Shown here piece by piece: positions 24,244-33,914 of a stretch of 64,000 bases of DNA. Within the stretch, counting starts at the first letter, position 1. The number at the start of each line of letters is the position of its first letter. The stretch spans positions 2,614,001 to 2,678,000 of the forward strand of contig OY829546.1 of assembly GCA_963691705.1 (NCBI GenBank). Reading direction: 5' to 3'. The notes under the pieces were generated by a model. The model was not told the origin of the DNA, made no database searches, and saw only the letters and a list, made by a program, of their open reading frames with translations. The DNA comes from Viola odorata (Eukaryota; Streptophyta; Magnoliopsida; Malpighiales; Violaceae). The position numbers were made by a program, and so were the translations under genes.

Positions 24244-24827
24244 CTGGTAGACAAGTGAAGAATATCTAAATTGTAAGCAGATGAAAATGCAAGTGGGAGA
24301 ATATGCAATCACTCCAGTACATAGCAATAAAACTAAGATCACCTAATTCAAAACTAAAATGTCATTAGCCCAAAGCAAGGAGGATATCATTAAGCCTTAG
24401 TGTTATGGGGAAAATATTCCTCATTGGATCTAAGATTCATTGTTGAAAGGTTGGAACCGCATCTTAAACTGTGGGTATGGGATCTACAGCTCGAGGATGG
24501 AATAGGCACAATAGGAAAAAAGAACACTGATTCCTCTCAAATTCTCCACCCAGTGATTTTCGCTCTTAACAGCCAGATGACGTAGAAACAAAAAATATGT
24601 ATCAACACTTCTATGCTAACATATGATCAGTGATATACACCTAATCATAGACAATAAGTACCAAGTGAATAGAAATGCCATGTAGCTATTCAAGTTAAGA
24701 GGTTAGTAGAAGTGCTTTCAAAAAAAGTTAGGAGAAGTATTAGCATCTCTAAAGTCCTATCTCTAAATTTCGGAAGCAAGGAGAAAGTAGGACAGCAACT
24801 TTAGGGCGTTTTCTTCCGCTGGGAGCA

Positions 24828-25150
24828 ATGGAAGATAGAGATAGGAGTTTAAATATGTTAATCCGGATCTTCACGCCTGAGAATGTCAATGAGTTACTTC
24901 AAGTCTGTTTGAAGGATTATGTCCAAGCATCTGTTGGTATAAGCAGCAGGGGTAAACTAGTGGTTCCAAAGTTGCTGTCCTGTTTTGCTAAGGGCATTGT
25001 GGACGCCCTGTTACCCGAGTGCATAGGCCAGTTCCTTACCACAGGACAAGCCGCTTTGGTTAGAGATTGCTCGACTAATCAGAAATGGAGGCTCCTTGGT
25101 TCTCTTAGCTTCTCCATCGTGCCATTTGATTCAAGATTCCGCTTTCTGTT
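24828..25150 (+). pseudogene. Unidentified coding-like fragment (paralogue of 17600-17878)
   Basis: ATG at 24828 opens MEDRDRSLNMLIRIFTPENV, then NELLQVCLKDYVQASVG and VVPKLLSCFAKGIVDALLPE. After IGQFLTT the frame departs from the inverted copy at 17.7 kb (LTPQDKPLSLEIARL) through small indels, so this copy is broken. The upstream part suggests a helical soluble protein. I do not recognise the family and assign no function. Confidence 0.5.
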
Positions 25151-25919
25151 CACAGCAAATGGTTCATATGATTGGTGCTGTTCATATTTTTTTTGGTTTG
25201 TCCAGTTCACAGCAATGTAAATTGTATGGTAAATATGATGGGTGCAGAACAATTTCGGTTAACTGGTGTGACATCTTTATGGTGTAGTTTCTGGAGAGTT
25301 AACTTGTACCGGGCTGGCAGATTGCTGACATCAAACTAAAAGAATGCTGCAGAGTGGTGACAGGACTTACCGGTAACTCGCATTGTATCTCCAGGATAGG
25401 ATCGAATCCTTCTGCCCTAGAATGTGGCATACTATTTAATCATCCAGTATATTTGTCTGAAATATTTAGTTCAAATAGTAATACTTAAATTTATTATTGG
25501 CCAAATCCTTGAAAACTAACGCTTGATCTGATATTATTGCTATGACTCTTGACACTTGATTCTACTCCTCTTTGAAAACAGAGGAAAGAGATTGCCTGAT
25601 CCCATAAGTATAAAAACCAAACGCATCACATACCACTACAAGATCAGATACAGCACTAACCTAACGCAAAAAAAGTCAAAAATTTCATAAATATGTTTTT
25701 ACTAGCTTTTTCCTCAGGCAATTTTTAAAAGTTTTACAAGGTAATTAGTAACAACGAGATGATACACCAGAAAGTAACACCAAAATCGATCAGCTCATTG
25801 AAACTTCCTTACAATTGCTTACCTGCCAATATCAAGTATTATAAAGCCTGGAGGCGAACAAAGAAGAAACGAGCGACATAGTTGACAAAAGGATGGGATC
25901 AAGCTTAGGAAGGTCTAAA

Positions 25920-26203
25920 ATGTTGGCCTGTAACATAATCTCCTTAGACGAAGAAACACAAAAGAATTCAGCAATAGATAATTTCAGCACACGATCCTTC
26001 GCATAATTGATGACATAAATATAAATTCTGTATGATGTCTACTTTAACCAAAGCTAGAAGATATAATTTATACTTGCCTCTACGCCATCATGATTGTATC
26101 GAATTGTGAAAATACATCTACAACCTCTTACGTCGTGCACTTTCCTTTGAATATCTAAAACACGAGCATCATAGTAGACTGCCTGATCCCTCCTCTCCTA
26201 CCG
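25920..26203 (-). pseudogene. SHH gene fragment in native (minus) orientation (exons 8-9)
   Basis: Left-arm copy of SHH exons 8 and 9. Exon 9 has lost 16 bases, including its acceptor, between two TTCGTCTA direct repeats. The lesion differs from that of the plus-strand copy. No other exons are attached. Confidence 0.85.
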
Positions 26204-26325
26204 TAAACCAAGTTGCACAAAGTAAGAAATACTGATCTTTTTGGTAGATGTTGTTTAACCATTGACTTAATATGCAATGACCACATCTGACACTGTGTAT
26301 GCATATATTTTTTCCAGGTATGATG

Positions 26326-27095
26326 TTGATATGTTCCTCTGTCACCGATTTCTTACATCAGGGGAAGCTGTGAGTATTCAGATCTTAAACTCATGCTTTA
26401 ACCTTTGTGAAAACAGTAATAAATGGCGTAAAATAGAAGTAGTTGCAGTACATTGATGCAAGCACAATATTGGGAAATAGGACAACCTAAGACCCATTTA
26501 ACAAAGGCACCTGGAATTAAGCTCTAATTTAGTGAGTTAGATTTCTATCCCTTAATACATCTTATTTTCTGTATATTAAAGGAAGTTCGTGTAAGATTCG
26601 CTGGATTTGAGACTGAGGAGGATGAGTGGGTTAGTGTAAAAAAAGCAGTACGAGAGCGATTTGTCCCTCTTGACAGTTCAGAATGTCATAAAGTAAAGGT
26701 CGGCGATCATGTCTGCTGCTTCTAGGTGATTAATTGCAGTTTGTTGTTCAGGTACACCTGCAAACCATCAGCACACTTTTGGCAGTATTTATTGGAGAGG
26801 AGGGATCAGGCAATCTACTATGATGCTCGTGTTTTAGATATTCAAAGGAAAGTGCAGGACGTAAGAGGTTGTAAATGTATTTTCACAATTCGATACGATC
26901 ATGATGGCATAGAGGCAAGTATAAATTATATCTTCTAGCTTTGGTTAAAGTAGACATCATACAGAATATATATTTATGTCATCAAGTATGCGAAGGATCG
27001 TGCTGAAATTATCTATTGATGAATTCTTTTGTGTTTCTTCGTCTAGGAAAAGATGATTATGTTACAGGCCAACATTTTAGACCTTCCTAAGCTTG
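26326..27095 (+). pseudogene. SHH gene fragment in plus orientation (exons 6-9)
   Basis: Exon 6 ([17 protein letters not shown], near 26328-26370), exon 7 ([20 protein letters not shown], near 26582-26726) and exon 8 ([20 protein letters not shown], near 26796-26915) are recognisable with introns. Exon 9 has lost 11 bases, so [11 protein letters not shown] is frameshifted, and the acceptor before exon 8 is deleted. It has no promoter or 5' exons and is non-functional as a gene. Confidence 0.88.
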
Positions 27096-27449
27096 ATCCC
27101 ATCCTTTTGTCAACTATGTCGCTCGTTTCTTCTTTGCCTCCAAGCTTTATAATGCTTGATATTGGCAGGTAAACAATAGTAAGAAGTTTCAACGAGCTGA
27201 TCGATTTTGGAGTTACTTTCTGGTGTATTATCTCATTGCTACTAATCACCTTGTAAAGCTTTTAAAAAGCGCCTTGGGGAAAAACTAGTAAAAACATATT
27301 TATGAAATTTTTGATTTTTTTTTGCGTTAGGTTAGTGCTGTATCTGATCTTGTAGCGGTATGTGATGCGCTTGATTTTTATACTTATGGGATCAGGCAAT
27401 CCGTTTCCTCTGTTTTCAAAGAGGAGTAGAATCAAGTAATAATAATATC

Positions 27450-27985
27450 AGATATTTATCCATTTTTAATATTAAATTTTACATAATTCGTTCATTAAAG
27501 GTAAAAAAAAAACGTCCTATAGAATCTGGTCAATGTCACCGTTTTAATCAAAATAAGACGGCTGCTGTTTATACAATTTTTAACATTTTATTCAATACGT
27601 TGTTATTGTTGTTGTACACTTTGGTTTTTCTTCTCCAATTTGAATTGGTCTTTTTGTCACAACTCACAACAGGTTTGGAGTATCTTTCCGCTTGCCCCCA
27701 TATCACATTTCTCCCAATTCACATGGTAAAATTATGAATCTTCTTGGAGGTGTTATTCGATGCTCTAAGAGTATGATATATAATCGAGAATGGTATTTAG
27801 AGTATATATTAGATTCGAAAAAGTTACACTTTTATTAAAAAATGATTGAAATTTGTGTAAATTCTTTAAAAAAAAGAATTTAGTATTTTTGCAAGTTAAT
27901 GTATTTGATGTTTTTCTTTTATAATAAAAAATTTATCGCGTTTGTATATAAAAAATTAATAAAAAAACTTACAACTTATACCAAC
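27450..27985. repeat. ~540-bp direct repeat with 32944-33510
   Basis: Both copies run from GATATTTATCCATTTTTAAT through AAAACGTCCTATAGAATCTG to ACTTACAACTTATACC. They differ by small indels, including about 36 extra bases in the second copy. They are non-coding and AT-rich; possibly a dispersed repeat, but no terminal structure is visible. Confidence 0.88.
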
Positions 27986-28869
27986 TGCTTATAAAGACTT
28001 CAAGCCTTCATGAACATTGAAGATATGAGCAAAAACTAATCATGAGCACGACCAGGGATTGATCCAAGACAACCATATAGAGTGCACAAACTAATCAAAT
28101 GGTTTAGAGCTGTCTTTTGAGGAAAAATAAAAAGGAAAAAGCACAGATACAAGATATAGAAAAGCTAAAGAGCATTCAGAAAGGATGAAATAGAAATTTT
28201 ACCTCGTGTGAAAATAAAGCATCTATAAGTTTTTGGAGGTCCAAATAAAATTCTTTTAGGTTGAAGGATTAAAATGATTCTAGGAGACTAAAAAGTTTAA
28301 GTTTAAAATATTTAAGTACAAAAAGAAGAGAAAACTAAAGACCGAATTGATCAGAAATTTCTAGGTAAACTAAAAAAATTGAGCATACATAAACTTTGCC
28401 ATAAAGGACAACGATGAAGAGTTTTTCTTTTAAGGGACTAAACTGGACTTTTTGCCTTATAAAGAATCCTGGGTGTATCAGCAAAAGACTAATTTAAGCA
28501 TAATTTTGAATATAAAATCACACATACCTTCTCACCACGAATTTCTCGGTCAACAAAATAGCCGCTGACATGGAAAGGTTAGAGAACCTGTCCTCATGGT
28601 AAATGTAATTTTTTGTATAATCAATAGAAGCTGAAGTATCTGGAGAAGAACAGACCTTATGGGGAAGAAAATGAAGCTGAATTTGGCATCCAGCAGGTTA
28701 AAAGCCAAAAGAAACAAATGGAGATCTACCCAAATACTGCAAGCAGTGGAGCTTAAGCTAAGCTTGTAATGGTGCAGTTGCAGCTGGCTACAATTGGGAA
28801 AGTATGGTAGCCCAGAGAAGAAGTGGGTGCAAGAAACTCCGCATCTATCTCCGCGTTTCTAGCCCCACT
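27986..28869. other. Unassigned DNA
   Basis: No gene is supported. Near 28810-28900 it contains a short direct match to NYN exon 3 (AGAGAAGAAGTGGGTG) immediately before the inverted NYN copy, marking a rearrangement point. Confidence 0.4.
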
Positions 28870-29640
28870 TCTTATCTGGGTTGCAGATAGTATGCCAGTA
28901 TTCCCTGACAAATCAAATATAGTGGGAGGGTTAGCGCATGACTGGCTGCAACTGCTGAAATATAATTTGTAAAATCATTCTTTAATTGGAAACTAGAGGA
29001 CATGGAGTCAAACAAGATCATGAAAGTTAAAAGAAATTGTCATGAAAGAAAAGGAAAAGAGTTTATGAATTCAAAGGGAATTTATATATTTTTCCAATAT
29101 GCAATACGGGATTTCTTAGGAGGTGATAAGTTTCAAAACAGCATATCAAAAATAAAAATAAAAATGCTGCACCTTGAATTTTCAAAAAGTTTTTATAGCT
29201 TTCAAGCTTAGCATCTCTTTAAAGTAGTTCACTAGGCTTTGATCCAATAATTTATTGGATCATTAGAAATGATACACCGACCAGCAAGGTCACTGTGAGG
29301 CCTCACTTTGATAAATGGGAAAAAAGGGAATCATGGTTCATTTACTCTATCTTCAGCTTCTAAATCAACCATAAAACAGTAGGGAAATGCAAAGTCCGCT
29401 GCGTAGTGTTATAATAACTTATAACAAGTATTAGAACATCATAAATGGAGAGCGAGAGGGAGAAATGCTTGCTAAACAAAATGTCTAAATATGCCTCTTC
29501 TGGTGCCTCTTATTGCATGGATATTTATAATGAAAAAAAGGCTCACCAGTTTCAAAACACATTCTCAAATTTTCTTTCGACCCACATATTGTGATTATTA
29601 TAAATTTCAAAGATCAGGAAATCCTGTTAAAAACCATCTG
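28870..29640 (-). pseudogene. Inverted partial copy of the NYN gene (intron 2 and start of exon 3)
   Basis: The reverse complement matches about 20490-20890, including the intron 2 acceptor and the first codons of exon 3 (KLAYY region, altered). About 345 bp without a counterpart in the parent (29210-29555) interrupt it. It is too short to encode anything. Confidence 0.85.
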
Positions 29641-30035
29641 GATCTAGCTGACTAGAAGCGAGGAAGAAAAGATCTAATCGGAGTTTTACCATTACGACGA
29701 CGGAAATGAGCGGAGACGACATGGAGATGTGGAGGCCGAGAGGGAGAAATGGTCTGGGAGAAATGTGCTGCCGGCGGCAGTGATGTGGACGAGATGGATT
29801 GTGATTTTGAGAGAAGGAGATGCATTGTGGTGAGCGGCGGTGAAGAAGAAAGAAGAAAAAGAAGAAGAGGAAAGAATAAATGATTTAAGGATGCTTATAT
29901 AGTTAGGGTTAGGGTTAGGGTTAACAGCGGATCGGGTCGGTTATTAGTAGGCTTTAAAAATTCGAACCGCGACCCGACCCGTCATTAAATTTAACGGATC
30001 GTATCTGTATACGGACGGGTTGGGAGGGTTAGTTA
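29641..30035. other. Purine-rich stretch with telomere-like hexamers
   Basis: Rich in GAGAGGGAG, GGCGG and GAAGAAG. Near 29900-29922 it holds three GTTAGG units followed by GTTAAC. Plant telomeres are normally TTTAGGG, so this is telomere-like but off-type. Paired GACCCGACCCG and GACGGGTTGGG words follow. No gene is supported. Confidence 0.4.
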
Positions 30036-30582
30036 TATTGTGAATCTGTGGTGTGTGCCAACATTACTTGTGGGCTTGCTGGTTTTTATGGACCACTGGA
30101 TTGATATGATCCATTAACAATTAATAATGGGCCACCAACGTTTAGCCCATTTGAATTGATATGATCCACTGACAATTAATAATGAGCCTCTAACTTCTAG
30201 CCCATTTTGATTGATATGATCTACTAACATTTAATGACGGGCCACTAATTTTTAGCCCATTTAAATATGCACAAATAATTCAATTTAAAGCATACTATGT
30301 GCCTGTTTGCCCCTAGGTTGGGTTGGATTTTTCCAACCCAAAAGTACTTAAAAGGTGTTTGGTAACACCTTCCCAAACCAGATTTTCCCGAAAGTGATTC
30401 CAGCTTTCCTTTGTATTTGGCCTCTCTTCCCCACTGCTGATATTTGGAGTAGTGGGCAGAATCACTTTTGAAGAAAACACGGGAAGTTGGACAATATGTT
30501 TTTGTGACAAAAATATCCCCCACTATCCTTCTTAATTACAAAATAACCAGATATAAATTACCAAAAAAAATCCAATTCATTC

Positions 30583-31215
30583 TCATTTCTCGTGGCTGCC
30601 TCGCTCTCCTCTTCTCTCACTCTCGCTCTCCTCTTCTCTCACTCTCGCTCTCCTCACCGCCATGGAGTAATTCAAGAACCGATCTGTCAGCGGCGGCAGC
30701 TGGTTGAAGCAGCTGACTTTTGCGCTGCTGCTGGTGGTGGAATTAGCGCAATTGACCGACGTTTGGAAACTGCTTTCCACGCTAATCGCCGGGATGCTGC
30801 AGAACTTTAAGGGTTTGGAGCAGAGGTGTAACAGAGTTGCGTTGGTGAACGACGGCGCATAGTGGTTGGTGTAGAGGTGGCGGAGGGAATTGAGTGGGCG
30901 GGAGCAGTTGGGTTGGAGGGTGAGTTTTATGGTTTTGGGTAGGAAATTGTGGGTTTTGATTTGGAAATTGTGGATTTGGATTTGGAAATCGGAGGAGCAG
31001 TTTAATGGGATTGCGCAGGTCGGGGAGAATCCGAATGGGTAAGGGACGGTAGCGTTTCCGCATGTTTGGGGGCAGGAATTGTTGTTGTTGTTGCTGCTGC
31101 TGGTTATGAATGCTTGCGCACAAAGTGTATGCAAGGTGTTTGTTAAAATGCCTAGCTTAACTTCGGGTTTTGTTTTTGCCATTTTCATTGTACATATCTC
31201 AGACCAGCCTACCAA
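30583..31215 (-). pseudogene. Captured wall-associated-kinase-like (WAKL14/21-type) extracellular fragment
   Basis: The minus-strand frame reads SCPQTCGNATVPYPFGFSPT, then CAIPLNCSSDFQIQI, RPLNSLRHLYTNHYAP and LKFCSIP with regularly spaced cysteines. This is the GUB_WAK galacturonan-binding pattern, closest in my judgement to WAKL14/WAKL21-type proteins. Only the N-terminal ectodomain is present; there is no signal peptide in frame, transmembrane segment or kinase. After SMAV the frame runs into low-complexity arginine/serine sequence (RVREEESESE) from a CTCTCGCT microsatellite, so the natural continuation is lost. It lies inside the TIR element, downstream of the glutamine-rich ORF. Confidence 0.82.
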
Positions 31216-31678
31216 TGTTTATATTTTTGGAGCGGTTTCCTTGTTCCTGCTCATGTTGCTGCTTTTGTGAGGACATTGCTTGCTGCTGTAGTTGTTGCTG
31301 TTGCTGCTGCTGCAGGTGCAGTTGTAGCTGTTGATGTTGCATGTAAAGTAGATGCTGATGTTGTGTCTGTAGCTGCTGAGTGGTGTGCTGCTGTAGTAGC
31401 TGCTGTTGGAGTTGAGAGGCTTGCTGTGGTTGTAACTGCAAATTGGTTTGCTGCTGTATCAGCTGTTGAAGCAGCAACTGCAGCTGTTCTTGTTGCTGTT
31501 GGGGAGGTAGCTGCTGATGTTGCAACTGCTGCTGAAGATATTGCATTTGCAACATCTGTTGTTGGTATTGTTGCTGCAAGAGCTGCTGGTCCTGGGGTTG
31601 TTGCTGCTGCTGCCAAAGAAGCTGAAGCTGTGGCGGTGCATTAATCAAAACTCTCATTTGTTCTGTGCCAAACTCCAA
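31199..31678 (-). CDS. Glutamine-rich ORF inside the TIR transposon
   Basis: Open for about 150 codons, more than half of them Gln (MRVLINAPPQLQLLWQQQQQ, then many LQQQL/QQQ runs, ending QEQGNRSKNINIGRLV). The first ATG in frame is near 31651; the frame is open a little further upstream. Such Q/L tracts occur in plant transcription co-regulators. I cannot name the parent. CAG-type repetition also leaves the opposite strand and another minus frame open as alanine-rich ORFs, so openness alone is weak evidence of coding. A possible donor (TTGGTAGGC) near its end could splice towards the WAK-like piece in another frame. Confidence 0.5.
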   Translation of the reverse strand: MEFGTEQMRVLINAPPQLQLLWQQQQQPQDQQLLQQQYQQQMLQMQYLQQQLQHQQLPPQQQQEQLQLLLQQLIQQQTNLQLQPQQASQLQQQLLQQHTTQQLQTQHQHLLYMQHQQLQLHLQQQQQQQLQQQAMSSQKQQHEQEQGNRSKNINIGRLV

Positions 31679-32186
31679 ATCCTCTCAAAAATTCTTAAGC
31701 CAAATTCTTCATAAATCCAATTGCTAATCAATTTGTTTAAATTGTTAGTTTATCTGTTGTTCAATAATTCATACTCATCCTTTAGATTAATTAGGTGTCT
31801 TCAATTTCATAATACGATAAACAGTTTGCTCGAATTTTTAATTCTTTATTAATTAACTAAAATATTATATTTATCAAATTAAATTTTGTGTGTGTATTAA
31901 TTGAACATTTGGTTCGAACAGCTGAATCGGCATTAAATTTAGAGACATTTTGGTCGTTTCAGATTTTTAAACCATAAAAATGCATCGTGCCCTTTATAGT
32001 CATTTTACATACCAACCATAGTTTTAACAGCAGTTTTTACCAAACACCATAAACAGCTTCTAATATCTCACAGCACTTTTAAAAAAAATTTACCAAACAG
32101 CATACTGATTTTTACAGAAGTGATTTTCACACAGCATTTATCGGAAAAGTAATTCTCCAACCCAAACCTGGGGGCCAAACAGGGCC

Positions 32187-33914
32187 TATAACTATTTGTG
32201 CATATTACCGTTTTGCTTTTTTTGGGGTCAATAATAATAAACATATATACCATTGGCGTCTCGAGAGTAAGTAATATACAATAATTATGTTCGCTTCCAA
32301 CAATTGAATCAACTACTTTTTACCAAATTACTTATTGCCTATTAGTTACTCACTATGAATTTCATTGGTTATATATTTAAAATTTATTTTTATCTTTGAA
32401 TAGCAAATGTCGAATAACTTATTGAGTTTGATCTTATCTCTTAAATTAATTTATTTTTTCACAACAGGTCGTACTTTTTATTTTTTAGTTGTGTTATATG
32501 AAGAGATTAGTATAGCGTAGACGCCTTTTATTCCGAACAACATCTATGGATTTTGAAGTTTGAACTCTGGTATGAACATTTTAAAAGTAAAAAGAGTACA
32601 AACTTTGAAGTTTGAAAAAAGTATAATTGTCAAGAAAATGTTTCTTTTCCAAGCACTTCTCTTTGAGTCTTTGTTCTATACTGACTCTTTGTAAAGTCCC
32701 GCCCCATACTATTGATGTTGAAAGCCTCCTTTATAAAATCAATAAATTGTATGCTCATTAACACGCGGAATGTAAATTAATATCGTTAGATTAATAAACT
32801 ATTTTATGTCATTGTGTATCTATTTTATCGATTGTCTTACTAAAAGAAAAAGTACAAGTAAATTATTAAATTCTAGTTTCACCTTCGCCTATAAAAATAA
32901 TAAATCAATAATAAACTATTTTCATTTTAATTATTTAGTAAAAGATATTTATCCATTTTTAATATTAAATTTTACATAAATCGAAGAAATTCGATAACAT
33001 ATAACATAATTCGTTCATAAAAGGTTTTAAAAAAAACGTCCTATAGAATCTGGTCAATGTCACCGTTTTAATCAAAATAAGACGGCTGCTGTTCATAAAA
33101 AAAAGTTTTTAAACATTTTATTCAATACGTTGTTGTTGTTGTTGTACACTTTGGTTTTTCTTCTCCAATTTGAATTGGTCTTTTTGTCACAACTCACAAC
33201 AGGTTTGGAGTATATTTCCGCTTGCCCCCATATCACATTTCTCCCAATTCACATGGTAAAATTATGAATCTTCTTGGAGGTGTTATTCGAAGCTCTAAAA
33301 GTATGATATACAATCGAGAATGGTATTCAGAGTATATATTAGATTCGAAAAAATTACACTTTTATTAAAAAATGATTGAGATTTGTATAAATTCTTAACA
33401 AAAAAAGAATTTAGTATTTTGCAAGTTAATGTATTTGATGTTTTTTTTATAATTAAAAAATTATCGCATTTGTGTATAAAAAATTAATAAAAAAACTTAC
33501 AACTTATACCGATCGTAAACTTTTTTTATTATATATATCTTTTTAGAAATTAAACTACATTAAAAACACTATGCACATCATGCTTCGGGAGCAACTAATA
33601 AAACCTCTCGTTGATGTTGAAGCCTAGGGAAATAAAAGAAACAGTAAATCATATAAAAACACTCATCTCGTGATGTATTTTTTTAAATCCTAATTACTAA
33701 CAAAACATATTTTAAAAAAAAATTGGTTTTATTATATTTTTTATTATAAAAAACTCATCGTATGAATTGAGCTCATGACCTATCTTGTAAAACAAACATG
33801 TATTAACTAGTTTTACTAAATATAACACTGATTTAGCAAGTTAAGAGTCAAGATTCATTGATTTTAATGAGGTATTTCAATCACCAAACGATTAGCCACA
33901 CTAGCTGATATCCG
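32187..33914. repeat. Remainder of the second paralogous block
   Basis: 32187-32447 continues the copy of 11506-11768. 32448-33857 is absent from the first block and includes the repeat 32944-33510. 33858-33914 matches 11747-11803 and ends at GCTGATATC. No gene is supported. Confidence 0.85.

Larger units (their letters stand above)
25553..27438. repeat. Large inverted repeat built from SHH exons 8-9 and 3' flank
   Basis: The left arm (about 25553-26233) copies 7710-8649 in the same orientation. The right arm (about 26783-27438) is its reverse complement. The 549-bp spacer (26234-26782) is the reverse complement of about 8650-9203 and so carries SHH exons 6-7 in plus-strand sense. The arms share most of about 650 bp with scattered mismatches and small indels. 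Both lack the Stowaway MITE of the first block. A transcript across it could fold into a long hairpin with arms complementary to SHH mRNA exons 8-9. Confidence 0.9.
30299..32186. mobile_element. 1.9-kb non-autonomous TIR transposon carrying gene fragments (Pack-type)
   Basis: The left end GTGCCTGTTTGCCCCTAGG and the right end (read inward) GGCCCTGTTTGGCCCCCAGG form inverted repeats of about 30 bp, both continuing TTGGGTTGGA. The empty site is preserved at 11498-11510: there CATACTATAACTATTTG is continuous, while here TAT is present on both sides of the element, giving a 3-bp target duplication. That size suits PIF/Harbinger-like elements, though TTA/TAA would be usual. No transposase is present. 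The interior carries two unrelated coding pieces on the minus strand: a WAK-like ectodomain and a glutamine-rich ORF. Confidence 0.88.

Noticed and set aside
31251..31644. Alanine-rich ORFs on both strands in the transposon
   Set aside because: Alternate readings of the CAG-rich tract; no non-repetitive coding part.
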